NCBI GenBank assembly: GCA_022562055.1
Contig: JADFQA010000028.1
Coordinates: forward strand, 1 to 41,409
DNA from: Acidobacteriota bacterium
GTDB taxonomy: Bacteria; Actinomycetota; Acidimicrobiia; Spongiisociales; UBA5794
DNA: 41,409 nt
Direction: 5' to 3'
Shown here one piece after another: positions 1-6,372 of the stretch. The notes beneath the pieces were generated by a model, which worked only from the letters and a program-made list of their open reading frames with translations, made no database searches and was not told the origin of the DNA. The translations under genes and the position numbers were made by a program. How positions within the stretch are numbered: the first letter of the stretch is position 1; each line of letters starts with the position of its first letter.

Positions 1-20
1 ACGCCGTGTGCCGTTGCGAT

Positions 21-122
21 TTAGGCCGTGTTCCTCCCCGCCTGCTCGCGTAATGCGCGCCTTCTCGCCGGTGCCGGAAGTCTTCGCCGGGCATCCGCGT
101 TTTTGAGTGCGGTTTCGAGCAT
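21..122 (-). pseudogene. Small HTH-like ORF cut by a stop codon (possible XRE-type regulator remnant)
   Basis: A minus-strand reading frame starts at ATG 122 with an AAGGGA-type ribosome site about 7 nt upstream and stops after 33 codons at TAA (23-21). The peptide, with a basic RRRLPAPARRRALREQAG stretch, resembles the N-terminus of small XRE-type helix-turn-helix proteins of actinobacterial elements. Past the stop, the same frame continues as IATAHGV, which fits the expected HTH continuation with the stop in place of one residue. I therefore read it as a nonsense-interrupted regulator, but it runs off the window. It could also be a genuine short ORF or chance. Confidence 0.35.
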
Positions 123-226
123 GCTGTTGTCCCTTCGTCGAGGCGTTGTGGCGACAGTGTGACACTTCATCGGGATATTGACTACGCGTGTCACTTATTT
201 CCGATAGGCGATAGGGTGTCATGCCG

Positions 227-262
227 TTGCGATCGAGGCACTCGGCTGGTACCGTGTTGGTA
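227..262 (+). promoter_or_regulatory. Candidate promoter giving a leaderless start for the 221-aa gene
   Basis: TTGCGA (227-232), a 17-bp spacer and TACCGT (250-255) lie 6 nt before the ATG at 262. This spacing would place transcription start at or beside the start codon. The -35 box lies inside TGCCGTTGCGAT (222-233), which occurs again at 9-20, so the repeat may be a regulator site. An AGTGTGACACT dyad sits upstream at 156-166, and a further GTGTCAC occurs at 188-194. Confidence 0.4.
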
Positions 263-927
263 TGGCAAGCGAAACGAACTATTCCAACCTTCAGCTAAAG
301 GACCGTGATGGGCAACATCAGCAGTGGATCTTTGGCGAGATTGATTCTGAGTGGTGCGTCGCCTATCGGATTCGGAATGTGTCCGGTGAGCCGACAGTCT
401 GCGAGATGCGGGTCTTGCCCGGCACCGTATCGCACTACTACGACACGGCGAAGACTGACCGGGAGCCCGGGCCACCCATCGCCGATGTTCCGCGAGGGGG
501 CATCAAGTCGCGGATGATCCGGGGACTGAAACCGGACGAGGCTCGGAGGGAAGCACTGAGCGTGTGGCGATGGACGGCGGACGCGTCAGGGGCACAAGCC
601 GGGGAGGTTCTTGGCCGTCGAGGATATTCGCTGCAGGTGATCGCTGGTGATGCACACACGAAGAGGGCAGGTCGTCCGGGGAAGCCCGACGAGTTCTACG
701 CCGAGATCGGCGCGGCTCATGCGGCACTCGTAAGGGAGGGGAGCCGGAAGCCGAACGTCGCGCTAGCGGACCAACGCGCCACATCGCGGGGGGAGACGAT
801 TAAGCCGGAGCAGATCAGAGACTGGTTATACGAGGCTCGACGTAGGGGCATTGTGCGACGTAAGCCAGGGCCAAGCTGGGGGCTCACGGCAAAAGGCGAG
901 CGCCTATTGAACGAAGCGAAAGGATAA
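262..927 (+). CDS. Hypothetical protein coupled to the integrase, with a C-terminal winged-helix-like region
   Basis: This 221-aa protein matches no family I can name. The first ~125 residues are mixed and polar, with several aromatic residues. From about residue 133 a basic linker (KRAGRPGKP) leads into a predicted helical segment with a motif common at the start of small actinobacterial DNA-binding domains (PDEFYAEIGAAHAALV). The end (IRDWLYEARRRGIVRRKPGP) looks like a recognition helix and wing. It ends 6 nt before the integrase start, so the two are probably co-transcribed. A role in excision, integration control or element regulation is inference from position. No membrane segment or signal peptide is seen. 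Confidence 0.6.
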   Translation: MASETNYSNLQLKDRDGQHQQWIFGEIDSEWCVAYRIRNVSGEPTVCEMRVLPGTVSHYYDTAKTDREPGPPIADVPRGGIKSRMIRGLKPDEARREALSVWRWTADASGAQAGEVLGRRGYSLQVIAGDAHTKRAGRPGKPDEFYAEIGAAHAALVREGSRKPNVALADQRATSRGETIKPEQIRDWLYEARRRGIVRRKPGPSWGLTAKGERLLNEAKG

Positions 928-933
928 CGAGAA

Positions 934-2124
934 ATGAGGCAACGAGGAACGAATGCCCGCCGCGGGCCCATGATTCGGCGGACCGCCGGGGGTCGCTACA
1001 AAGCGGTCGCGAGGCTCAAGATTGCGGGGGTTTGGAAAACTCGAACCAGAACGTTCGATAAACGCGAGGCGGCGCAGGGGTGGCTCGATTCGACGCGGAC
1101 GGCGTCGAGACGCGGCGAGCGGGCCGACTCGAAGCAGATGACAGTGGAAACGTGGTTGGAGAAGTGGGTCGAGACGCTCGACTACCAGGTGACAGTCGGG
1201 GCGCTACGTCCGAGTACCGAGTCGTGGTACAAAACGGCGCTTGCCCGGCACCTTATCCCCGGCCTCGGTCACATACGCCTCGACGAGCTGACCGCTGACG
1301 ATGTCGAAAAGTTCTACGCGGGCAAGCGCCGTAGCGGTAGGGTGGACGGTCGAGGTGGCTTGAGCGCAAAATCGGTACGTTGGTTGCACGTCACGTTGCA
1401 TCGAGCGCTTGCAGATGCCGTAATCCGCCGGGTGCTTGTACGAAACCCGCTCGACGCGCTGGTTGCACGGCCTCAGTCGCCGTCTAAGCACAACCCGCTC
1501 GACAAGACCTGGACGGCAGGCCAAATGCGAACATTTCTTCATGCGGCCGCTGGGGACCGCTTAGGGGCAGCGTATCGGGTCGCTGGGGTGACCGGGATGC
1601 GCCGCGGCGAGGTTCTCGGGTTGCTTTGGGGCGATGCGGACCTAGCAACGGGAAGGCTGTCGGTGCGGAGGTCGTGGATCATGGTCGGCGGTTCGCCACA
1701 ATTATCGGAACCGAAAACCCCGGGGTCGGTGCGCATGATCGAGCTCGACCAACGAACCGTCACCTTGTTACGCGCGTGGCGTAAACGGCAGCTCGAAGAT
1801 CGTTTGGCGTGGGGGAGCGGCTGGACAGACTCCGGTTTCCTTTTCACCCGCGAGGACGGTACGCCCGTGCGCCCCGACTACTTCTCGCGTCGGTTCCGGC
1901 GCATCGCGGAGAAGGCAGGGTTGCCACCGATCCCGCTGCACGGCTTGAGACACAGCGCCGCGAGTTTCGCGCTAGCGAACGGTATAGGCATGAAAGTAGT
2001 GTCGGAAATGCTCGGCCATAGTTCGGTCGAGGTGACGTTGAGCCTGTACCAAGCGGTGACCCCTGGCATGCACCGCGAGGCGGTGGAGTTGTACGCTGCG
2101 GCCCTGGACGAAATCGGGCCGTAG
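934..2124 (+). CDS. int: Tyrosine recombinase / phage-type integrase
   Basis: Site-specific recombinase of 396 aa that would insert and excise the element at the tRNA-Pro site. An N-terminal arm-binding region (about 13-65) contains the AP2-like pattern GGRYKAVARLKIAGVWKTRT. A core-binding SAM-like domain (about 70-170) and the catalytic domain (about 190-385) follow. Visible catalytic residues are R223 (in TGMRRGE), H336 and R339 (HGLRH), H362 (LGHSS) and the nucleophile Y372 (LSLYQ). Length and order are complete for the family, so it should be active. The ATG at 934 is 6 nt after the upstream gene. An AGGCAACGA copy overlaps its first codons, and two more lie at its stop. Confidence 0.95.
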   Translation: MRQRGTNARRGPMIRRTAGGRYKAVARLKIAGVWKTRTRTFDKREAAQGWLDSTRTASRRGERADSKQMTVETWLEKWVETLDYQVTVGALRPSTESWYKTALARHLIPGLGHIRLDELTADDVEKFYAGKRRSGRVDGRGGLSAKSVRWLHVTLHRALADAVIRRVLVRNPLDALVARPQSPSKHNPLDKTWTAGQMRTFLHAAAGDRLGAAYRVAGVTGMRRGEVLGLLWGDADLATGRLSVRRSWIMVGGSPQLSEPKTPGSVRMIELDQRTVTLLRAWRKRQLEDRLAWGSGWTDSGFLFTREDGTPVRPDYFSRRFRRIAEKAGLPPIPLHGLRHSAASFALANGIGMKVVSEMLGHSSVEVTLSLYQAVTPGMHREAVELYAAALDEIGP

Positions 2125-2142
2125 GCAACGAGTAGGCAACGA
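2121..2142 (+). repeat. Tandem 11-bp repeats, candidate integrase arm-type sites
   Basis: GTAGGCAACGA occurs twice head to tail (2121-2131 and 2132-2142), overlapping the integrase stop codon. A further AGGCAACGA copy lies at 937-945. Short direct repeats about 150 bp inside the crossover site are typical positions for integrase arm-binding sites. The function is inferred. Confidence 0.5.
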
Positions 2143-2288
2143 AACCTTCGAGAAATCCTGTTTCCGGCGGTTTCGCGTTTCCCCAGGTCAGAGGCCATAA
2201 CCCGCTGTAAACCCCCGGTTTCATTGACGATTCACCGTATCAGGGGCCATCAGGAGCGACGACACGAACCCACCGAATACGGGGTGTT

Positions 2289-2335
2289 TTTGGCTGGGGG
2301 CCAAGGGGTCGCCGGTTCAAATCCGGCCAGCCCGA
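2289..2335 (+). other. tRNA-Pro(GGG) 3' fragment, attachment site
   Basis: The 47 bp fold as the anticodon arm (TTTGG / CCAAG stem, loop CTGGGGG with anticodon GGG and G37), a GGGTC variable loop, a perfect T arm (GCCGG-TTCAAAT-CCGGC), the 3' acceptor strand CAGCCCG and discriminator A. No matching 5' acceptor strand (CGGGCTG) or D arm occurs upstream, so this is not a working tRNA. It is best read as the duplicated 3' end left by integration, with the crossover in or near the anticodon arm. Confidence 0.8.
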
Positions 2336-2345
2336 CGACTTTCGG

Positions 2346-2373
2346 CCTACCCGTTCCTCAGTGGACGGGTAGG
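2346..2373 (+). terminator. Hairpin after the tRNA fragment
   Basis: CCTACCCGT (2346-2354) and ACGGGTAGG (2365-2373) form a perfect 9-bp stem with a 10-nt loop. It lies 10 bp past the tRNA 3' end, where the terminator of the original chromosomal tRNA-Pro gene would sit, and just before the 3' end of the convergent small gene. No clear T-run follows, and the type is inferred. Confidence 0.55.
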
Positions 2374-2377
2374 TGGT

Positions 2378-2695
2378 CTACACCCCGGATTGCGTCGCCG
2401 GGTGTTGTTCTGCTCTGAGAATCTCGATCCATGCGAGATACGTGGGCACGTTGCTCTTGAGTCGGAGCGCCGTTTCGCAGACGTCGTGGTCACACGCCGG
2501 CTGGCCGTCGTCTGCGACGAAATCGAACATGCATTTGTCACACGTGACTTCGAGTTCTGCGGGGAGTCCGGGGCAGTCGTAGAAACTGCATGGTCTTGCA
2601 TCGATGCTTGCTGCTCGACCGAGCGTGCATCCGGGGCACAGTGGTCGGAACTTTCGAACGGATTTAGGTAACAGAAGGAGATCGGATTGATTCAT
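2378..2695 (-). CDS. Small cysteine-rich hypothetical protein, possible zinc-binding
   Basis: The 105-aa product has cysteines at regular intervals (CPGC, then C-x3-DCPG, CDKC, and CDHDVC near residue 70), suggesting one or two zinc-ribbon-like knuckles. A conserved-looking core YDCPGLPAELEVTCDKC is followed by an acidic turn. The chosen ATG (2695) has AAAGGTGG about 6 nt upstream. A GTG three codons earlier is less likely because it lies in the ribosome site. I recognise no named family. It sits next to the attachment site on the chromosomal side and may be either native or element-borne. Confidence 0.6.
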   Translation of the reverse strand: MNQSDLLLLPKSVRKFRPLCPGCTLGRAASIDARPCSFYDCPGLPAELEVTCDKCMFDFVADDGQPACDHDVCETALRLKSNVPTYLAWIEILRAEQHPATQSGV

Positions 2696-2774
2696 CAAAA
2701 CCACCTTTCGCTGCTCTACTACGAGCGTACATCCGGAACCCGAATCGTGATAGGCCCTAATTCGCGATCAATAG

Positions 2775-3446
2775 TTACGTCAGCGATCGGAGATCGATGA
2801 CGAGGAGGCTGTGGTCGCCTCCTTCGACATCGACTCTGCGGATAGCGGTGCAGACGAGGCCTTCTGAAAAAATATGGTCGATGCGCAGTAGCCGGGGGAA
2901 TTTCGGCCACGGTGACCAGGTGCGTACCGGACCTGCCGACTTCGGCATATCGGTCATGGCGCCGGCGAGGCGTCGATATGAACGGTACAGGGGAGTGGCG
3001 TTCAGATCACCCGCAACCACAACAGGGCCTTCAGCCATTCTTACGTGCTCAAGGATGCCCGTGACCTGTTCATGGCGGATCTTTGCGCTGAGGCGCAAGG
3101 GCCGGTCGATTGGATTGACGAGGTGGGTACCGATCACATGAAGGCCGTCGGGGATTGCGGGATGGACATCCGGTGCGAACGTTGCCAGCGACGCCCGACG
3201 GGTTGGCAGCCAAAGCACTCCCGCGAGAAAATCGAAGCGAGATGCAATCCCTCTACCCTGGTAACCACCCGCTGGGTGCAGGTCGTGGTGAGGAAAGTGA
3301 TCGGCGATCACCTCGGCGGCGTTGGTGGCAAGTTCTTGACAAACCATGATGTCGGGTTCCACCTCGCCGAGCACACGCGCCAACGAATCGGGGTCGACGT
3401 TCCCATCAAAAAGGTTGGCGGTCATTAGGCGAAAAGACACAGACAT
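2775..3446 (-). CDS. Endonuclease/exonuclease/phosphatase (EEP) family protein
   Basis: The 223-aa product has the EEP fold motifs in order: MTANLF near the start, CQEL with the metal-binding Glu, GTHL, AGDLNATP (catalytic Asp/Asn), RIDHIF and GGDHSLL (final Asp-His pair). The fold hydrolyses phosphodiester or phosphomonoester bonds in nucleic acids, lipids or sugar phosphates, and the substrate cannot be read from sequence. There is no signal peptide or membrane helix, so it is probably cytoplasmic. The ATG at 3446 is chosen because the family starts shortly before the MTANL strand. An in-frame TTG 8 codons upstream is possible, and neither start has a strong ribosome site. Confidence 0.85.
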   Translation of the reverse strand: MSVSFRLMTANLFDGNVDPDSLARVLGEVEPDIMVCQELATNAAEVIADHFPHHDLHPAGGYQGRGIASRFDFLAGVLWLPTRRASLATFAPDVHPAIPDGLHVIGTHLVNPIDRPLRLSAKIRHEQVTGILEHVRMAEGPVVVAGDLNATPLYRSYRRLAGAMTDMPKSAGPVRTWSPWPKFPRLLRIDHIFSEGLVCTAIRRVDVEGGDHSLLVIDLRSLT

Positions 3447-3777
3447 CGGAGGAAGCGTAGACCCCGACAAGCCATATGTTGAGCAAGGGATGGATAGCTG
3501 GCGGACGGATTGAAGATGACACCGGCCTGCAATGGTGTCGATGCTCCTTCACATGAAGTCACGGACCGCGACGCTAGGCTGCCTTCCATGAGAATTGCGG
3601 AATCGATCATGTGCATATGCGGGCCCGTTCTTGGAGTGACACGATTGAGCCAGACGAACGTCCGGTTCGCTTTGTCACGGTGACACCCGGCGAGGCGACG
3701 CATTGGGGTACGATGTCCCTACGGTTCAAAGACGGTGACAATCGTGTCCATGTCGTGGAAACTGAGAGTGACACAAC
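3447..3777. other. Intergenic region with repeated GTGACA motifs
   Basis: GTGACA occurs on the plus strand at 3636, 3680, 3735 and 3768. The start-to-start distances are 44, 55 and 33 bp, all multiples of 11, so the copies would lie on the same face of the helix. The 3680 copy forms part of a GTCAC-G-GTGAC dyad (3674-3684). A weak -10-like TACGAT is at 3709-3714. A TAGGCT (3575-3580) precedes a 31-codon ORF at 3588-3683 that I cannot support as a gene. The region probably drives the downstream pgsA block. Confidence 0.4.
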
Positions 3778-4185
3778 ATGAAAATCACTACAGCCATGTT
3801 GGCCGATGCAGCTCAGGTGCAGGGAGGAAAGCTGTTCGTCATGGGTGGCGGGTTTGACACGATTTCGGCGCGTCGGTTCCCGGTGGTGCACCGTGCAATC
3901 ACAGTTGCGTTGATCGCCGAAGTACAACCCGATGAGCGTCACCGCGAGCTGGACATTGCGGTGGTCCTCATTGACGAGGACGGACAAGAGATGCAAGTTG
4001 CCGCTCAGGGGCGTCTCCGTGTCGGCGCGCCGCCGACGCTGCCGCCCGGTTCGCCAAGTTACGTGCCCATCGTCACGCCGTTTTACAACGTCAGGTTTCC
4101 AAAACCGATGGGATACGCTTTCGTGGTGCGATACGACGACGAGGAGCTGACCCGGATCACGTTCCGGATCGTCCAGGGGGAATAG
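3778..4185 (+). CDS. Conserved hypothetical protein, DUF6941-like
   Basis: The 135-aa product begins MKITTAMLADAAQVQGGKLF followed by VMGGGFDTI, the start typical of the DUF6941 family as I remember it. The rest is alternating beta-strand-like sequence (LDIAVVLIDEDGQEM, YAFVVRYDDEELTRITFRIV), giving a probable small beta-sandwich. Function is unknown. No membrane segment is seen. It ends 5 nt before the GTG of pgsA, so the two are likely one operon. Its placement ahead of a phospholipid synthase is not evidence of a lipid role. Confidence 0.75.
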   Translation: MKITTAMLADAAQVQGGKLFVMGGGFDTISARRFPVVHRAITVALIAEVQPDERHRELDIAVVLIDEDGQEMQVAAQGRLRVGAPPTLPPGSPSYVPIVTPFYNVRFPKPMGYAFVVRYDDEELTRITFRIVQGE

Positions 4186-4190
4186 CCGCC

Positions 4191-4742
4191 GTGTGGACAG
4201 TCCCAAACGCGATTTCGTTTGCCCGACTACTGCTCATCCCGTGGTTCCTGTGGCTGGTGTTTTCTGCGCAGGACTACACCGCGGCGGGTCTCCTTCTCGG
4301 CTTCATTGGGGGAACTGACTGGATCGATGGATATCTGGCGCGCCGTCTCAATCAGGTCAGCAAGCTGGGCGAGTTCCTTGATCCACTCGCCGACAGACTC
4401 GCGGTGGCTGCCGCCGTCATCGGTGGGCTGATCGCCGACGTGCTTCCGACTTGGTTTGCGGTTGCCATCATTGTCCGCGAGTTAGCGATCGCAGTTGGAG
4501 CGCTCGTCGTCGGTGTTCGAGCGCGAGACAAGCTTGAGGTTCGCCACCTCGGAAAAATCGCCACGGCGCTGCTGTACGCGGCGATTCCGGGCTTCTATGT
4601 GGCGGTGGGCACTGGGATCACAGCGTGGAACGTCTATGCGTACAGCCTTGGAGTCCCCGGCTTGATTGCGTACTACGTTGTTGCGTTCCAGTACGTCGGA
4701 GACGCCCGGACCGTTGTGCGCGCCAGGCGCGATCGGACCTAG
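4191..4742 (+). CDS. pgsA: CDP-alcohol phosphatidyltransferase (PgsA-like)
   Basis: This 183-aa membrane enzyme of the CDP-alcohol phosphatidyltransferase family joins a CDP-diacylglycerol lipid to an alcohol, most likely glycerol-3-phosphate. The full signature D-x2-D-G-x2-A-R-x8-G-x3-D-x3-D is present (DWIDGYLAR through GEFLDPLAD, about residues 43-67). The start WTVPNAISFARLLLIP is the usual PgsA opening, and about five to six hydrophobic segments follow. A GTG start at 4191 places it 5 nt after the upstream gene. Actinobacteria carry several PgsA paralogues, so the exact acceptor is uncertain. The order pgsA - gcvH - FHA - merR matches mycobacteria. Confidence 0.9.
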   Translation: MWTVPNAISFARLLLIPWFLWLVFSAQDYTAAGLLLGFIGGTDWIDGYLARRLNQVSKLGEFLDPLADRLAVAAAVIGGLIADVLPTWFAVAIIVRELAIAVGALVVGVRARDKLEVRHLGKIATALLYAAIPGFYVAVGTGITAWNVYAYSLGVPGLIAYYVVAFQYVGDARTVVRARRDRT

Positions 4743-4784
4743 TAGCCTCCAGCGAACGAGGAAAAGGTCCAGAGGAGGAAAGCC

Positions 4785-5162
4785 ATGGAAATCCCAGACG
4801 ATCTCATATACGCGCAAAACCATGAGTGGCTTCGTCAGACAGACGGAACGGTCCGCCTCGGCATCAGCGACTACGCACAGGACGCCCTTGGTGACATCGT
4901 GTTTGTCGACTTGCCGGAAGTGGGCACAACGTTGAGCGCCGGAGACAGTTTTGGCGAGGTTGAATCGACTAAATCTGTCTCCGAGGTATACGTCCCTGTC
5001 GATGCGACGATAACGGCGGTGAATGAGGCACTGGATGGCGCCCCCGAACTCGTCAACTCGGACCCGTACGGCGACGGATGGTTCATCGAGTTCTCGATCC
5101 GCGAGGGCACGGCGCTCGATGGGCTGATGAGTCCGGCCGCCTACCATGAATTCACTGAGTAG
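4785..5162 (+). CDS. gcvH: Glycine cleavage system H protein
   Basis: Lipoyl carrier of the glycine cleavage system, which passes the aminomethyl group from glycine decarboxylase (P protein) to T protein. It is 125 aa, the usual length. The opening DDLIYAQNHEWLR and the lipoylation motif ESTKSVSE, with K63 as acceptor, are clear. The C-terminal DPYGDGWFIEF motif is also present. The start has a strong AGAGGAGGA ribosome site. The partner gcvT lies about 4.5 kb downstream on the same strand, and gcvP is not in the window. Confidence 0.96.
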   Translation: MEIPDDLIYAQNHEWLRQTDGTVRLGISDYAQDALGDIVFVDLPEVGTTLSAGDSFGEVESTKSVSEVYVPVDATITAVNEALDGAPELVNSDPYGDGWFIEFSIREGTALDGLMSPAAYHEFTE

Positions 5163-5208
5163 TCACTGTCCGTCCGAAACCTTCAACCGGTTGTTGAGAC
5201 ATGTGGGG

Positions 5209-5220
5209 TATTATGGGGTA
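5209..5220 (+). promoter_or_regulatory. Candidate leaderless promoter of the FHA gene
   Basis: TATTAT (5209-5214) lies 5 nt before the ATG at 5220 and there is no ribosome site, so the transcript probably starts at the start codon. No good -35 box is seen at normal spacing (nearest TTGTTG at 5191 is too close), which is common in actinobacterial leaderless promoters. Confidence 0.45.
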
Positions 5221-5642
5221 TGAGCCTTTCCCCAGATAACGAGGAAAACGCCGACAGGCCGTTTATCGAACACGACCCAACGGTGTACTTTGACCCGGCC
5301 GAGGAGACCGGCACCGAGCCAAGTGGCTCAGAGATCACGGGAGCTTTCAAGTACGCGCTTGTGTTTGAACGCGGACTACGTACCGGGATGACATACGTGC
5401 TCGCGGATGGCGAGACAAAGGTCGGTCGAAGCGAGGATTCTGATCTCTTTCTGGGCGACGTCAGCGTTTCACGCAAACATGCACTCTTCACCGTTGCGGG
5501 AGATACCCTGCGTGTCGAGGACCTAGGTTCACTCAATGGCACCTACCTCAACGGCAATCGTGTCGAAGAGTCCAGCCTTGCGCCCGGCGACGAAGTGTGG
5601 ATTGGAAAATTCCACTTCATCGTGGCTGTCGGCCATGGCTAA
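5220..5642 (+). CDS. garA: FHA-domain protein, GarA/OdhI-like
   Basis: The 140-aa protein has an N-terminal tail and one forkhead-associated domain (about residues 50-137). FHA motifs are intact: VGRSEDSD, SVSRKHA and DLGSLNGTYLNG. In mycobacteria and corynebacteria, GarA/OdhI is phosphorylated on an N-terminal threonine by Ser/Thr kinases. It then switches between self-binding and inhibition of 2-oxoglutarate dehydrogenase and glutamate enzymes. Here the tail has a single matching motif, DPTVYF with T21, instead of the ETTSVF pattern I remember. Position between gcvH and the MerR gene supports the assignment. It overlaps the next gene by 8 bp. Confidence 0.85.
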   Translation: MSLSPDNEENADRPFIEHDPTVYFDPAEETGTEPSGSEITGAFKYALVFERGLRTGMTYVLADGETKVGRSEDSDLFLGDVSVSRKHALFTVAGDTLRVEDLGSLNGTYLNGNRVEESSLAPGDEVWIGKFHFIVAVGHG

Positions 5643-6372
5643 GTCTGGGCGTCTCGCTCGATCGACGTCTAAGGCTTCCAAGTCGACGCGAAGCATTGGG
5701 GAGGTCATCACGTTCCTACGGGACGAGTTCTCCGATCTTTCGGTGTCCAAAATCCGGTTTCTGGAGAGCCAAGGACTCGTACAGCCCAAACGCAGTGCGT
5801 CTGGGTACCGAGAATTCACCGATGACGACCTGCGTCGCATTCAATACGTACTGCGCGAACAGCGGGACCACTTCTTGCCGTTGAAGGTGATTAAGTCGAA
5901 GTTACAAGCGTGGGAGGCTGGCGCGAAGTCTGGTCCTGCCGCTGTAGCAGGGCCCCCCGCGGATATCTACTTCGCGGAACCGACAGGATTCTTGAGCGCA
6001 TCTGAGCTGGCCGCCGCGTGTGGACTTGCCCCAGGGGTGATCGCCGAGCTCATCGATCTCGGGATCCTTCTACCGCGGATGTCCACGCGGAATCAATGGC
6101 TGTTTGACGATGTCGATCGGAACATTGGATACGCCGCGGCACGTCTGCTCGACCGAGGCCTCGACACTCGCCATCTACGCTCGATCAAGTTGGGCGCCGA
6201 CCGCGAGTACGACGTGATTATTCAGCTCGCCGGCCCGTTGCTCTTACACAAGAACCCCGACAGCCGACAACGTGCGACCGATATTCTCGCAGACACGGCT
6301 CACGCGGCATCACAGCTCCAAGAGGGCGTGCTCAAGGCTCGCCTTCGCGCCGCACTGCGAGCCTCGCTGTGA
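5635..6372 (+). CDS. ftsR: MerR-family regulator, FtsR-like
   Basis: The 245-aa transcription factor begins with a basic tail, then the MerR helix-turn-helix (SIGEVITFLRDEF, LSVSKIRFLESQGLVQPKRS, SGYREFTDDDLRRI; about residues 22-80). A long C-terminal domain follows, as in the Rv1828/FtsR group. Those proteins activate ftsZ in corynebacteria and work with the neighbouring FHA and second MerR genes. The ATG at 5635 is chosen because it overlaps the FHA stop and gives the normal length. An open frame runs further upstream inside the FHA gene but is not expected to be used. Confidence 0.85.
   Translation: MAKSGRLARSTSKASKSTRSIGEVITFLRDEFSDLSVSKIRFLESQGLVQPKRSASGYREFTDDDLRRIQYVLREQRDHFLPLKVIKSKLQAWEAGAKSGPAAVAGPPADIYFAEPTGFLSASELAAACGLAPGVIAELIDLGILLPRMSTRNQWLFDDVDRNIGYAAARLLDRGLDTRHLRSIKLGADREYDVIIQLAGPLLLHKNPDSRQRATDILADTAHAASQLQEGVLKARLRAALRASL

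Larger units (their letters stand above)
1..2335. mobile_element. Right end of an integrative element inserted at tRNA-Pro(GGG)
   Basis: The segment carries a tyrosine integrase and its small partner gene. It ends at a 47-bp copy of the 3' part of a tRNA-Pro gene whose 5' part is missing. Elements that integrate into the 3' end of a tRNA restore a full tRNA at one end and leave a 3' copy at the other, so the full tRNA-Pro and the rest of the element should lie left of the window. Only the integrase end is visible, so element type (phage, ICE, satellite) cannot be decided. Confidence rests on the int plus tRNA-fragment pairing. Confidence 0.72.

Noticed and set aside
2224-2335. Full tRNA gene ending at 2335
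   Set aside because: The 5' acceptor strand CGGGCTG and a D arm are missing, so only the 3' fragment is supported.
3588-3683. 31-codon ORF after a TAGGCT box
   Set aside because: The leaderless-like layout is suggestive, but the peptide has no conserved pattern and overlaps the motif array; it cannot be supported.
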